This document shows positions 15,361-24,910 of a stretch of 64,000 nucleotides of DNA, piece after piece. Under the pieces are notes generated by a model that saw only the letters and a list, made by a program, of their open reading frames with translations, ran no database searches and was not told the origin of the DNA. Numbering within the stretch: position 1 is the stretch's first letter; each line of letters begins with the position of its first letter. Made by a program: the position numbers and the translations under genes. The DNA is from Gallionella sp. (lineage in GTDB: Bacteria; Pseudomonadota; Gammaproteobacteria; Burkholderiales; Gallionellaceae), in the NCBI GenBank assembly GCA_028689145.1, contig JAQTWT010000004.1, positions 70,323-134,322 on the forward strand, read 5' to 3'.

Positions 15361-15732
15361 TCAACCGAGCAGAACCAGCAGCCAGACTATTACCAGATTG
15401 ACAATAGTAATGAGTACCGCCGCACTGCCGATGTCCTTGGCGCGCTTGGCAAGCCGGTGATCGTCCAGCGAGATACGGTCAACGGTGGCTTCGATGGCCG
15501 AGTTCAGCAATTCGACTATGAGTAGCAGCAATACGCTGCCGATCATCAGTGCGCGCCCGATAGGGGAGGTGTCGAGCCAGAACGCCAGCGGCAACAGGAT
15601 AACCGCCAGCAATACCTCCTGGCGGAAGGCATCCTCATTCCGATAGGCCTCCTTGATGCCGTCGCAGGAATAACGAAACGCATTCAATAAACGTTTTAAT
15701 CCGGTTTTACCTTTGTGCGGACTTTCCATCAA
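15361..15732 (-). CDS. dgkA: Diacylglycerol kinase, prokaryotic DgkA
   Basis: DgkA is a small trimeric inner-membrane enzyme that phosphorylates diacylglycerol to phosphatidic acid. The 123 residues contain YRNEDAFRQEVLLAV near 33, three membrane helices and the catalytic motif ELLNSAIEATVDRIS near 80, as in E. coli. The last helix is LVIVWLLVLLG. It starts 6 bp after the metallophosphoesterase stop, so the two are co-transcribed; the partner could produce its substrate. Confidence 0.95.
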   Translation of the reverse strand: MMESPHKGKTGLKRLLNAFRYSCDGIKEAYRNEDAFRQEVLLAVILLPLAFWLDTSPIGRALMIGSVLLLLIVELLNSAIEATVDRISLDDHRLAKRAKDIGSAAVLITIVNLVIVWLLVLLG

Positions 15733-15738
15733 TAGCCT

Positions 15739-16503
15739 TTAAATTGGTTGCGCTACCTGACTCTGGCTGGAATTCCACTCAACCAACTCCATGCGCCCGT
15801 CGAAATGTTCGACGATGGCGGTACAACTATCCACCCAGTCACCGCAGTTCAAGTAAGAGAGTCCGCCGACTTCCTTGATCATCGGCCAATGGATATGGCC
15901 GCAAATGGCACCGTCCAGCTTGCGCTCGCGCACATGATGGATGACCGAATCCTCGAAATTGAAAATAAAATTGACGGCAGTTTTTATCTTGCGCTTGGCA
16001 TAACCGGCCAGCGACCAGTATCCGGGGCGGCCCAGCGTCCTGCGCAGCCAGGATAAATAAATATTCATGCTCACCAGCATGTTGTACGACTTGTCGCCCA
16101 GAATGGCCACCCACCGGTGATGGCGAGTCACTTGGTCGAACTCATCGCCATGCAGCAGCAAATAGCGGCGTCCGTCGGCGGCGGTATGGACGATCTCGTT
16201 TGCCACCATGACATCGCCAAACGAGGTACCGATATATTCACGTACCGCCTCATCGTGATTGCCGGGTACGAAAAAGATTTTGTCGCCGTGCCGCGCGCGC
16301 CGCAGCAGTTTTTGCACGACCGTATTCTGGGCGGGTGTCCAGTGCACGGTTCCCCTGTTCATCGCCCACAAGTCAACGATGTCACCGAGCAGGAAAATAT
16401 TTTCTGCCGAATATTCTTTCAGGAATTCAAGTAAACGATTGGCCTGGCATACTCTGGTTCCGAGATGAATATCAGAAAGGAATATAGACCGGACTTGTGT
16501 CAT
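15739..16503 (-). CDS. LpxH/PlcP-like calcineurin-type phosphoesterase
   Basis: This 254-residue metallophosphoesterase carries the five metal motifs: SDIHLG (near 9), GDIVDLW (near 41), PGNHDE (near 80), LLHGDEFD (near 117) and CGHIHWP (near 202). The family includes LpxH (UDP-diacylglucosamine hydrolase of lipid A synthesis) and PlcP, the phosphate-starvation phospholipase C of alphaproteobacteria. A wide middle insert with YLSWLRRTLGRPGY fits membrane-surface binding. Linkage to dgkA (6 bp) and a GT4 gene favours the PlcP-like reading, but LpxH-like activity is equally compatible with the motifs. Upstream are only half-matching Pho units (CTGCCAT and CCGTCAT). Confidence 0.82.
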   Translation of the reverse strand: MTQVRSIFLSDIHLGTRVCQANRLLEFLKEYSAENIFLLGDIVDLWAMNRGTVHWTPAQNTVVQKLLRRARHGDKIFFVPGNHDEAVREYIGTSFGDVMVANEIVHTAADGRRYLLLHGDEFDQVTRHHRWVAILGDKSYNMLVSMNIYLSWLRRTLGRPGYWSLAGYAKRKIKTAVNFIFNFEDSVIHHVRERKLDGAICGHIHWPMIKEVGGLSYLNCGDWVDSCTAIVEHFDGRMELVEWNSSQSQVAQPI

Positions 16504-16724
16504 CTTGGGCAGGTGGTGATGACGGTTTGTATAGCTGAGCGCTGTTTCATGCAGACAGCATGGCAGGGGAATATTTAATAATGATTAAAGTTTTATGTCG
16601 GAAATATGAATTTTGAAACGGCTTGTTACAGGTGTAATAAGCCAAATGATCTGTTAGCACAAAACCACAAATGCCGTTGTTGGAGCGTGCCAACAACCTA
16701 ATGAATCCCGCGGATTTGTTGGCA

Positions 16725-18629
16725 TCACCAATGAAGGCGCCGCAGCAGTGAATTCTTCTTGCGCTGGTGGGATTGCATGCGGTGCAGGATGTCATCCAGG
16801 GTTTTGATAGCCTCGACGATATGCGCGCCTTTGTTCAGCATGACGCATTCGGCACGAACGCCCATCGCAGCGTCGGTAATTTCAGCGCGGCTGGGTTTGC
16901 CGTTTTTGGATAATCCCTCCAGCACCTGGGTGGCCCAGATAACCGGTAAATGTGCAGCTTCGGCCAGCCAGAGAATTTCTTCCTGCAGCTCTGCCAGTCT
17001 TTCATAACCGCATTCCACCGCCAGGTCGCCGCGCGCGATCATCACGCCGACGGTTGGGGAGCGCAGCAAGGTGAACAGCAGCCCGGGCAAATTATCGAAT
17101 GCCGTGCGCGTTTCAATTTTCAGGATGATGCCCAGTTTCTCAGCTTTCAGCCGTTTCAAATGCTTTTGCAACAGCTCGATATCCTCTGGACTGCGGACGA
17201 ATGAAAGCCCGACCATATCGGCATGTTGCACGACGAATTTCAGGTGCTCAATGTCCTGTTTAGTCAGGCCATCCAGCTCAAGGCGGCTATCCGGCAGGTT
17301 GATACCTTTGTTGCTCAGCAGCTTTTCACCGCCTTCCCGTGCTTGGGTGATTTCAACCACCATTTTGTTTTTGCTGACGCTGCGGATAACGCCGCCGATC
17401 CGGCCATCGTCAATCAAAATGCGTTCGCCCGGCTGGACTGTGCGGAATATTTCCGGCAGGGAGCAGGCGATGCTGGCTGCGCGCAATAAACGTCCTTTCG
17501 CATCAAATTGCGCCGGTTTGCCCGGCAAGAGTTAGCGCGTGATGGTCAGGCTATCTCCGGTGTTAAGCCGGATCAATTCGGGTGCCGGAGGCAATGCTCC
17601 CACCGTGCCGCTGCGGCCTGCACCGCGCGGATGACCGGATATGGACACCCGCATCAGCTTCAGTTCTATACCGGGCTTGATATAGGTGGTTTGATTCGAT
17701 TCCGCCCCAAACCCCGTCCCGGCCTGATCAACCAGTTGCAGGGTACGCACTGCACCGCGTGCGTCGGTTAATTCAATTATGTCGCGCGACGATACTTTTG
17801 CCAGCCAATCGCCGGCTACCGGCAGACAAGCATCGGCTGGAGCAGGGCAGGGGGTGGTATCGTCTTCGGCATGCAGCCAGATTCGCGCGGGCGCCGTGAC
17901 CTTGCCGAACATATCCCGCTGCGGACGCCACTTGAGTACCGCAGAGCCGGCAGCGATTTCACCAGTGCGCAGTTTGGGACCGCCCAAGTCCATCAGGATG
18001 CGGCAATGTTTTCCTGTTTCAAGGCGGGCCAGCTTGATTTGCTCGATCATGCGCGCCCATGTTTCGGGATCGTCATGCGCGCAATTGATACGTGCACAAT
18101 CCATACCTTTAAGCAGCATGTTTTTGATCAGGGCATAATCGTCTGCCACTTCACTTGGCAATGTGACCATGATGCGAACATGACGATGTTCGGGAGATTT
18201 GCCGAGCAGGTTGCCGGTATTGCGCTCCAGCAGTATGTCCCCCGTCTCGTCTGCGGTTGGCAGCAAACTGTCAACCTGATGTTTGCCCAGGGCGCAACGT
18301 AACAGGCCGATAATGGCATTGAGGTTGGTGTGGACATGTGATTCCGCGCGGCCCAGCGATGACAATCCCGCTGCCGCCAATCTTTCCTGGAGTGGACGCA
18401 TATCCCGCCGTCTCATGCCAAGGTAGTGAATCAGGTTGACTGCGCTGGCCATGTGGAGCTGGTTGGTGTGTTGCAGTGTTACTGCTGACGACTGCGCAAG
18501 CTCCATCAACTCGCGCTGCAATATTTCCAAGTCTTCCAGCAGGAAGGCGAGTGGATGGTCTTCGATCCGCACGGGCGGATTTATTTGTTTTCCATGATCT
18601 TGTTTGCTTGTCATTTTTGCCATCCTCAA
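16725..18629 (-). pseudogene. Long pyruvate-kinase-like gene split by an in-frame TAA
   Basis: One continuous frame of 634 codons is interrupted by TAA at 17532-17534 (LTITR-stop-LLPGKPAQF). The first 365 residues hold a helical N-terminus, CARINCAHDDPETWARMI, MDLGGPKLRTGE and part of the B domain. The second part continues with GLSFVRSPEDIELL, ILKIETRTAFDNL (catalytic Lys), MIARGDLAVE and IWATQVLEGLSKNG. Homology therefore runs across the stop. The protein is longer than classical pyruvate kinase and lacks its C-terminal allosteric domain. It may be a recent pseudogene, a readthrough gene or a sequencing error. cspA lies 31 bp upstream. Confidence 0.8.
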
Positions 18630-18660
18630 TCGATCATGGAATTATCGGCTCAACTGCCGC

Positions 18661-18864
18661 TCAGGGATTTCTGATATCGGCAGCTTGCTTGCCCTTTGGG
18701 CCTCGTATCACTTCAAAGGCGACCTTTTGGCCTTCTTTGAGCGATTTGACACCGCTCGTGTTGATTGCGGAAAAATGCACGAATAAATCATCGCTGCCAT
18801 CATCTGGAGCGATAAAACCAAAACCTTTTGCGTCGTTAAACCACTTAACTGTACCTGTTGCCAT
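18661..18864 (-). CDS. Cold-shock domain protein, CspA family
   Basis: This 67-residue OB-fold protein binds single-stranded RNA/DNA and melts RNA structure. RNP1 (KGFGFIAP, residues 13-20) and RNP2 (DLFVHFS, 26-32) are both intact after [12 protein letters not shown], and length is standard. GGGAG lies 8 bases upstream. A 126-bp leader separates it from the next upstream gene, as is common for cold-shock genes with structured 5' regions. Which member of the Csp family it is cannot be assigned. Confidence 0.95.
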   Translation of the reverse strand: MATGTVKWFNDAKGFGFIAPDDGSDDLFVHFSAINTSGVKSLKEGQKVAFEVIRGPKGKQAADIRNP

Positions 18865-18990
18865 GTGAACAACTCCCTGCTTGAAAATAGTGATACCCGC
18901 TGCGCCATAGTTGCGGCAACGGGGTGCTGATTTGCTTGTTTTTGGATTTACATATGCGTTGATAGAGCATGCTGTTCATGGAAGATAATA

Positions 18991-19194
18991 TTATTTTTCA
19001 TCATGCAGCGAATCAAGGTCTTGATTATTGGATATGTGATCTTGCTCATATCTGCGCAGTGCGGCATTTAGCCCGGTATAGTCAATCTCCTGTGGCTTTT
19101 TCAGAAGCGGGATGGGTATTTCCTGTATGCATGATCTAACCCGACTGGATATTCCTTTCAGTTCCACGCAGGGATTCCACTGAAGCAGGTTCAT
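18991..19194 (-). CDS. Small hypothetical protein
   Basis: The 67 residues include a possible Pro-rich middle (IQEIPIPLLKKPQEIDYTGL) and an acidic end (NNQDLDSLHDEK). I do not recognise a domain. AAGGTGG stands 7 bases before the ATG, and the gene starts 17 bp after the SAP-domain gene on the same strand, so the two are probably co-transcribed. Confidence 0.5.
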   Translation of the reverse strand: MNLLQWNPCVELKGISSRVRSCIQEIPIPLLKKPQEIDYTGLNAALRRYEQDHISNNQDLDSLHDEK

Positions 19195-19211
19195 GGCTGC
19201 GCCACCTTGCT

Positions 19212-19409
19212 TTAATCTGGTTGCGCGGCTACAAAACAGTCTTCACGCCAACTGCAGCCGGTTTGATCGCACATGCCGTGAAGGGCTGAGGCAAAGCAGT
19301 CGAAGTTACCCTCAACGGTTTGAATGGATTTAATCAGTTCGGCTTTTGAAAATTTGCCCGGCTTGATGCTGAGTGATTTGGCAATGGCGCGCACTTCTTC
19401 GAGTTTCAT
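19212..19409 (-). CDS. Small SAP/Rho-N-like domain protein
   Basis: This 65-residue protein starts MKLEEVRAIAKSLSIKPG and continues with FSKAELIKSIQ, the two-helix SAP-like fold used for nucleic-acid contact. A Cys-bearing tail (FDCFASALHGMCDQTGCSW, then REDC) is typical of a small family of beta- and deltaproteobacterial SAP proteins. AGGAG lies 7 bases upstream. The four Cys could bind metal, but that is a guess. Function is unknown. Confidence 0.7.
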   Translation of the reverse strand: MKLEEVRAIAKSLSIKPGKFSKAELIKSIQTVEGNFDCFASALHGMCDQTGCSWREDCFVAAQPD

Positions 19410-19523
19410 GATGATTCTCCTGGGTGATTTTAGCTAAGGTTAATCCGGCAACCGGATGCAGCGGGTTGCGCAATAAAATTCGCAAAATTGTTGTTCGCGG
19501 GAACCCGTGATACTGCCTTTTGT

Positions 19524-19883
19524 TCAGGCCGTCGCATATTCTGGCTCGCTATTCAAATGAACCGCCTGCTTGATATTAAACATATCGCTTAGGTCGGTAA
19601 TTTCCAATGCCCGTGATATCAGGATGGAAGTGTTGAGCAGCGATACGGACTTGTTGATCGCGGTGGCATGTTCTTTCAGCTGGATCAACATATCCAGCGC
19701 GGAACTGTCCAGAAAATCCACAGCGCTCAGTTCAATTTCGATTTCGCCTATAGTGGTGTCATAAAGTAACGGCGTGTAGGTCTTTATAAATTTTTGCTGA
19801 ATCGTAAAATCAAACCGTTGTGGCATCGCAATACGTGCTGCTCTACGGGTTGCGTCACTTGGAATGTGCACATTGATATCCAT
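19524..19883 (-). CDS. STAS-domain protein C, RsbV/SpoIIAA-like
   Basis: From the ATG at 19883 (GAGGAG upstream) the 119 residues form one STAS domain: MDINVHIPSDATRRAARIAM, QRFDFTIQQKFIKTYTPLL and FLDSSALDMLIQL, with the phospho-Ser candidate after Asp. An insertion near residue 10 distinguishes C and D from A, B and E. The promoter region (19915-19975) resembles that of STAS gene D base for base in several blocks, so the pair was duplicated with its promoter. Confidence 0.87.
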   Translation of the reverse strand: MDINVHIPSDATRRAARIAMPQRFDFTIQQKFIKTYTPLLYDTTIGEIEIELSAVDFLDSSALDMLIQLKEHATAINKSVSLLNTSILISRALEITDLSDMFNIKQAVHLNSEPEYATA

Positions 19884-20159
19884 AACATACTCCTCGCACA
19901 ATCGTTGCAGAGTCTGCAGAATAAACGGGAGATGTTACAAAGGGATGAACTTATTTTTAAATATTTACAACCGGCACGCTGTGCCGATACTTCTTTCCAT
20001 GCAGACGATGGAAGCGTGAGAGGTGATTTGACTTTAGAGTTTTTTCATTGATGCGAACTCGCTACTTAAGCAAGCCGCTAAAGCGGTAAATCATCGGTAT
20101 AGCGTCCCCCAAAGCATTGCCTGAGTTTCTCCCGGATAGCTCATTAGAAAAAATTGCGT

Positions 20160-20214
20160 CATACCGGCCTGACCGTAGGTCAGCCTGTCCTGAGTTTATC
20201 GAAGGGCCGGTATG
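20160..20214. repeat. Palindromic repeat of the TCCTGAG-CGAAGGG type
   Basis: CATACCGGCC and GGCCGGTATG are perfect arms around CTGTCCTGAGTTTATCGAAG, the core found in several small dispersed repeats. It lies just after the chemoreceptor stop codon. Similar cores occur at 58775 (inside dxs) and 61005. Confidence 0.65.
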
Positions 20215-20237
20215 ACGGGCTAATGGATTATTGGGGT

Positions 20238-22745
20238 TTATTCTATTTCACTCTTCAATGCCATGATTGATGTCACGGTTTCTTTTGCGGCATTGACAAA
20301 TTCTCCCGCCAATATCGCCTTTGCCCCTGCCGGGTCTTTATTTTCGACTTTCTTCACCACCTCGCCCGCGCAACGGTGGAAATTGGCATGTTTGGTCAGT
20401 AACTCGTCGTAGTTTGTCGCTGTTTTGTATTTTGTCCCGTCACCATAGATCCATTTGCCCAGCGCACAAGCATTGTCCTGACAAACTATCGCGCTTTCGA
20501 GTTTTTCGCTGCTGGTACCGTCGATAAACTGTCCCAGGCGGATCTTCCATTTGATATGAGCCGCGATTGCATCGTCGAAGTGCGTTTGCCCGGACTTGGT
20601 TGATTCTGTCTTATTGGTAATGGCCAGTCTGGAACCGGCTGCAGTTTTATCAATCTTGAACACCGACACCGATGTGGACAGGTTCTGCGTTTGCTCTTCC
20701 AGAGACTCCGCTGCCGCTGCGGCTTCTTCTACCAGCGCGGCGTTCTGCTGGGTGACTTCGTCCATCTGGGTGATCGCGGTATTGACCTGCTCGATACCCT
20801 GGCTTTGTTCTTGGGAAGCCGCGGTGATCTCGGACATGATGTCGGTCACACGCTTGATGCTGGTGACGATCTCTTCCATGGTCTGTCCGGCCTGGGAGAC
20901 CAGTTTGCTGCCGTCTTCGACCTTCTCCACCGAGTCACCGATCAGCATCTTGATCTCCTTGGCTGCGGCGGCACTTCTTTGTGCGAGGTTGCGCACTTCA
21001 CCGGCCACCACCGCAAAGCCACGGCCCTGTTCGCCCGCTCTTGCAGCTTCGACCGCGGCATTCAGGGCCAGAATGTTGGTCTGGAACGCGATGCCATCGA
21101 TCACCGAGATGATGTCCACGATCTTGCGCGATGATTCGTTGATCGAGCTCATGGTCTCTACCACCTGACTGACCACCGCACCGCCTTTGCTTGCCACGTC
21201 GCTTGAACCGATTGCCAGCTGGTTGGCTTGCTTGGCATTTTCGGCATTCTGTTTTACGGTTGAAGTCAGCTCTTCCATGCTGGAAGCGGTTTCTTCCAAG
21301 CTGGAGGCCTGTTCCTCTGTACGCTGTGACAGGTCGCTGTTGCCTGCGGCGATCTCCTTGGACGCGGTGTTGATTGCATCGACTGAATCCTTGATTTCAG
21401 TCACCAGCTTTTTAAGATTTTCCACCGTGGTATTGATGTTCTGCTTGGTCATGTCGAACAGACCGGGATAATCCTTGGTCATGGTTTGGGTCAAGTCCCC
21501 CACCGCCAGCGCCTTGGCAACGCGAATGATGTCCATCAGCCCGCCTTCGGTCACCTCGGAAAGCTGGTTCATCAGCTCTGACAGCGTCTTGTTGTAACCC
21601 GTTTTTCCTTCCACGTTCAGTTTGGCGCTGAAGTCGCCTTGTCCTGCGGATAAGGCAATAAACTGGATATCGCTGACAATTTCGTTAAGCGCATGCACGG
21701 TGCCGTTCACTCCCCGTGCGGTCCCGCCGAACAGTCCGGGGTAATCCTTGGTAATTTTTTGCGTGAGGTCTCCGTCCGCCAGACTTTGTGCCACTCTGGA
21801 AATATCCTTCAAACTGTCATCGGTTACATCGGAAAGCTGGTTCAACAACTCGGACAATTCTTTGGTATAACCGGCCTTGCCGTTCATATCCATCTTGGTG
21901 CTGAAGCTGCCGCGTATCGCAGCTTCTTCGACGATGTTCTTAATTTCGGCGACGATGGCGCGCAGGCTGTCCTGCATGGTTTTCATCGAACTCAGCAATA
22001 CGCCGATCTCATCTTTGCCGGTAATGGTGATTACGCTGGAAAGATCACCCCCGGCAATCTTGTTGGCAACTTCCATGCCTTGGTTTAGCGGGCGGGTGAT
22101 CAGGCGGATAAGGATGAATGCCAGCACCAGAGAAATTGCAATGATGGCAATATTCAAAATCGCCGCAATCATTCGCACCGAGGACGCAGCATCTTCGGTT
22201 TCGCTGAGTTCCGCCGTCGCTTCATCCAGTTGGGATTGGACAAAAGGTTTTAGCACGCCTTGCAACGACTCGCTGGCTTGGTCGAAATCGCCCATCTGTT
22301 TATTGCCTGAAGCGGGCCCGCCCTCAATGTACGCTTGTGCCATCTTCTTGCCGGTTTCGTAATAGGCACCGAAACGGGTTTTAATATTATTTATTTCACT
22401 TAGCCCTTTCTGGTCATGCTCAGCCGTGAACATTTTCTGAAATTTGTCTGCCTTTTCAATAAAACTGTCATGACTTTTTTTCGCCAACTCCAAGCCGTCG
22501 CTCAGACCATCCTGGGCGCGTGTTGCCGAGATGTCCGATATGAATTGCTGTACCTGCACGACATCTTTTTCCATATCTTTTGCCAACATGGAGTAAACAA
22601 CACTTTCATCCTTAACTAATTTTACCGATTCGTCTATGTGTCCCACGACATACCATAGCCAGATACCAAAGCTGGCTGATAACACCAGTGGCACCGCGAC
22701 TACGGTAGCCAACTTTTGGCCGATTTTCATATTTGCGAATGACAT
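20238..22745 (-). CDS. Methyl-accepting chemotaxis protein with multiple HAMP units and a C-terminal CZB domain
   Basis: This 835-residue receptor starts at the ATG at 22745 (AGGAG upstream). One membrane helix lies near 11-31, then a four-helix-type sensor region, then a second helix near 200-220. Several HAMP-like units follow, two of them near-identical (ending [15 protein letters not shown] and [15 protein letters not shown]). The signalling tip [20 protein letters not shown] is canonical. The last 120 residues are a chemoreceptor zinc-binding domain ([35 protein letters not shown]), known to sense zinc or redox stress. cheW lies 30 bp upstream in the same operon. Confidence 0.95.
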   Translation of the reverse strand: MSFANMKIGQKLATVVAVPLVLSASFGIWLWYVVGHIDESVKLVKDESVVYSMLAKDMEKDVVQVQQFISDISATRAQDGLSDGLELAKKSHDSFIEKADKFQKMFTAEHDQKGLSEINNIKTRFGAYYETGKKMAQAYIEGGPASGNKQMGDFDQASESLQGVLKPFVQSQLDEATAELSETEDAASSVRMIAAILNIAIIAISLVLAFILIRLITRPLNQGMEVANKIAGGDLSSVITITGKDEIGVLLSSMKTMQDSLRAIVAEIKNIVEEAAIRGSFSTKMDMNGKAGYTKELSELLNQLSDVTDDSLKDISRVAQSLADGDLTQKITKDYPGLFGGTARGVNGTVHALNEIVSDIQFIALSAGQGDFSAKLNVEGKTGYNKTLSELMNQLSEVTEGGLMDIIRVAKALAVGDLTQTMTKDYPGLFDMTKQNINTTVENLKKLVTEIKDSVDAINTASKEIAAGNSDLSQRTEEQASSLEETASSMEELTSTVKQNAENAKQANQLAIGSSDVASKGGAVVSQVVETMSSINESSRKIVDIISVIDGIAFQTNILALNAAVEAARAGEQGRGFAVVAGEVRNLAQRSAAAAKEIKMLIGDSVEKVEDGSKLVSQAGQTMEEIVTSIKRVTDIMSEITAASQEQSQGIEQVNTAITQMDEVTQQNAALVEEAAAAAESLEEQTQNLSTSVSVFKIDKTAAGSRLAITNKTESTKSGQTHFDDAIAAHIKWKIRLGQFIDGTSSEKLESAIVCQDNACALGKWIYGDGTKYKTATNYDELLTKHANFHRCAGEVVKKVENKDPAGAKAILAGEFVNAAKETVTSIMALKSEIE

Positions 22746-22775
22746 GATATTTCTCCTAAGATTCAAATCGGATGT

Positions 22776-23261
22776 TTAAGCAGCAACCGCTTCGACCAGA
22801 TCCATGTCGCGGCTGGTCATGAGTTTTTCGATGTCCATCACGATGATCATGCGATCATCCACGGTACCCAGACCGGTGATGTACTGGGTGTCCAGTGCGG
22901 TGCTGAATTCCGGTGCCGGCTTCAGTTGTTCGGCGGTCAGCGTGATCACGTCGGATACCCCGTCCACCACGATGCCGACCACGCGGTTGGCGACATTCAG
23001 GATGATGACCACGGTAAGCTGGTTATAGGTCACGTTGCCGAGGCTGAACTTGATGCGCATGTCGATGATCGGCACGATGATGCCGCGCAGGTTGATTACC
23101 CCTTTGATGAATTCCGGGGAGTTGGCGATGGTGGTTACCGCGTCGTAGCCGCGGATTTCCTGTACCTTGAGGATGTCGATGCCGTATTCTTCGCTGCCCA
23201 AAGTAAAAGTCAGCAGCTCACGGCCTTGGGTATGTGCCACCTTGACTTCGTTTGTTTGCAT
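22776..23261 (-). CDS. cheW: Chemotaxis coupling protein CheW
   Basis: CheW joins chemoreceptors to the kinase CheA in the signalling array. The 161-residue double-barrel protein has [20 protein letters not shown] near 16, [19 protein letters not shown] near 49 and [15 protein letters not shown] near 92, with no extra domain. The chemoreceptor gene follows 30 bp downstream on the same strand; cheA is not in the window. I see no distinctive promoter. A REP-like element lies 170 bp upstream. Confidence 0.96.
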   Translation of the reverse strand: MQTNEVKVAHTQGRELLTFTLGSEEYGIDILKVQEIRGYDAVTTIANSPEFIKGVINLRGIIVPIIDMRIKFSLGNVTYNQLTVVIILNVANRVVGIVVDGVSDVITLTAEQLKPAPEFSTALDTQYITGLGTVDDRMIIVMDIEKLMTSRDMDLVEAVAA

Positions 23262-23431
23262 GGAATCACCCTTTTGGTTGTGCAGCTATTGCCAAGTTTA
23301 CAGCAGCTTTAGTTACGTTGCCAGCGGCGCGCTGAACAGGACAGGCAATTGCATTCCCTAACTCTCCGGGTGAAACAACTGGTGTACTGCGCTGCAATTA
23401 ACGGTGCTTATGCTCAAATGCTTAAACCCTT

Positions 23432-23477
23432 GTAGGTCTTGCTTTAGCCCGACATGTCGGGTTGAAACCCGACCTAC
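23432..23477. repeat. REP-like double palindrome (copy b)
   Basis: GTAGGTCTTGCTTTAGCCCG and the mirror half ending CGACCTAC repeat the element at 1838 with two substitutions in the left half. The bases on its left (GGTGAAACAACTGGTGTACT, then AATTAACGG) also resemble 1796-1820 and 1934-1947. It ends 2 bp before the stop codon of the next gene. Confidence 0.75.
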
Positions 23478-23479
23478 AA

Positions 23480-23965
23480 TTAGCGCGTGGTTTTCCAGTC
23501 AGGATGTCCTGCTTGCGTCAAAACGGTGGCAAACAACATTTGCCGCATTTCTTTTGATGAGATATGCCACAGGTTTCGTGCGCAATTGCTCAGATGCCGG
23601 TCAACACTTTTAAAGGTGTGCGGCATGTTCGGGAACTGATTGAAGTTTTCCGGATTAATATTTTTTGCCGAAACCTTCAGCGCGGTAAGCCCGCCAACCT
23701 GTATTGCACCCTGAGTAGATTGCGTGACCGGCAGCCAACGGACGGAGACAAGCTGACCGGTTTCAAGGCTGGGATCGAATTCATTGCAGTTAAACGATAC
23801 CGTAATGCAAGCCTGATCATGGTAGAGGGTGGCACGATAGTTAAAGCCCGCCGTGTCGCATGGCGCACACTGAATATCTTCAAGGCAGAATATTCCGGGG
23901 AATACATCTTTCATATTATTTGCTTTGCGCACGGTTTGCCCCTGTATGCTGTATGTTCTTGCCAT
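23480..23965 (-). CDS. OB-fold-like protein, probably truncated
   Basis: The 161 residues begin MARTYSIQGQTVRKANNMKD and include GIFCLEDIQCAPCDTAGFNY, ITVSFNCNEFDPSLETGQLV and VSVRWLPVTQSTQGAIQVGG, a beta-rich pattern like the N-terminal OB-fold of larger HD-domain phosphohydrolases. The expected HD part is absent: after RNLWHISSKEMRQMLFATVL the frame ends within 15 codons, right where a REP-like element begins. A rearrangement at the repeat may have removed the rest. The family call is tentative. Confidence 0.5.
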   Translation of the reverse strand: MARTYSIQGQTVRKANNMKDVFPGIFCLEDIQCAPCDTAGFNYRATLYHDQACITVSFNCNEFDPSLETGQLVSVRWLPVTQSTQGAIQVGGLTALKVSAKNINPENFNQFPNMPHTFKSVDRHLSNCARNLWHISSKEMRQMLFATVLTQAGHPDWKTTR

Positions 23966-24082
23966 AGTCCATCATTCTGATTGTGCAACCGCGAAAGCTG
24001 TGCCAGCGCAGCTTGCGCTTTGCACGATTGATCATGACAAATTGTCACTGAATCTGCGCGGCGAGGCCATTTTTACAATACG

Positions 24083-24502
24083 TCACATATGCCAGAAGCT
24101 GGGTGCCGAATCCGGCAGTTCTTGCGGATGCTTTCCCTGCACCGGGGCGCGCGAAGATTGTTTTTGCTCAATGCCATCGTCGGCCGGTGTGACGGTCGTG
24201 TGCTTGATATTAAACATATCGTTGAAGCGGCCGCGCAAAGCTTGTGATGCATGAGTGGATGGGCTAAGCAAAGATAGCGACTTGTTTGCCGACTTGGCGC
24301 GTTCCTGTAGCAGCGTCAACATATCCAGCGCGAAGCTGTCCAGATAATCCACCGCGCTCAATTCGACCTCGATTTCGCGTATGGCGGCGTTGTTAAGCAG
24401 TGGAGTGCAGGATTGCATGAATCCGCGATACATCGTGAAATCGAACCGGTTAGGCATGGCAATGCGTGCAGCCCCACGGGTGGTGTGTATATTTGAGAGC
24501 AT
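24083..24502 (-). CDS. STAS-domain protein D with a DSF motif
   Basis: From the ATG at 24502 (GAGGAG upstream) the 139 residues contain a STAS domain with PNRFDFTMYRGFMQSCTPLL and YLDSFALDMLTLL. The second Ser of the usual D-S-S is Phe while the presumed phospho-Ser remains. The final 35 residues (ADDGIEQKQSSRAPVQGK and on) are polar and have no counterpart in the paralogues except loosely in A. Its promoter region is a duplicate of that of STAS gene C. Confidence 0.83.
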   Translation of the reverse strand: MLSNIHTTRGAARIAMPNRFDFTMYRGFMQSCTPLLNNAAIREIEVELSAVDYLDSFALDMLTLLQERAKSANKSLSLLSPSTHASQALRGRFNDMFNIKHTTVTPADDGIEQKQSSRAPVQGKHPQELPDSAPSFWHM

Positions 24503-24695
24503 AATCAAACTCCTCGTTTAAGCGGTTTAAATGAACCGGAAACCCCAGAGTAAACGCGGGATATTGCAACGGCGTGAAACAATTATTAAAAATTTGTAAC
24601 CGGAACCAGCTATGGAAATTCCGTTATCGTTGACGATGAAAGTAGCAGGGGAGGTCATGGCACTCGGTTAAACTCCAGTGAAGCATTGCGGCAAC

Positions 24696-24857
24696 ATTCC
24701 CTCCCCCATGCAGGGGGAGGGTTAGGGTGGGGGTAGAAACGTTGCGCCTTCTCCGAGTCAACCCCCTAGATAAAACAACTAGCCATTCGACTAGGCTGCA
24801 AAAGACCGCAGCCAAGTCGCTGGTTAATCCTAGCCTTCCCCCTGCAAGGGGGAAGGG
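24696..24857. repeat. GC-rich palindromic repeat interrupted by a hairpin element
   Basis: The outer arms TCCCTCCCCCATGCAGGGGG and CCTTCCCCCTGCAAGGGGGA match the repeat at 15225. The inner bases are split at CCCCCT/CCTAGCC by a 61-bp hairpin element (24768-24828). It fills most of the gap between STAS gene D and the arginase gene. Confidence 0.75.
24768..24828 (-). repeat. 61-bp hairpin element, copy C, nested in another repeat
   Basis: Read on the minus strand it begins ATTAACCAGCGACTTGGCTG and ends ATGGCTAGTTGTTTTATCT. The flanking bases are CCT on both sides (24765-24767 and 24829-24831), as expected for a 3-bp target duplication. The repeat at 15225 shows how the site looks without it. 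Confidence 0.72.
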
Positions 24858-24910
24858 ACGGTCGCGGTGAGTTGTTTTGGCTTAACCAAGTGCCATGATG
24901 GTGGGGGATA

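Noticed and set aside
16549..16566. Pho-like site CTGCCAT-GCTG-TCTGCAT upstream of the phosphoesterase
   Set aside because: Only the first unit matches well (6/7); the second matches at 3/7, too weak to annotate as a Pho box.
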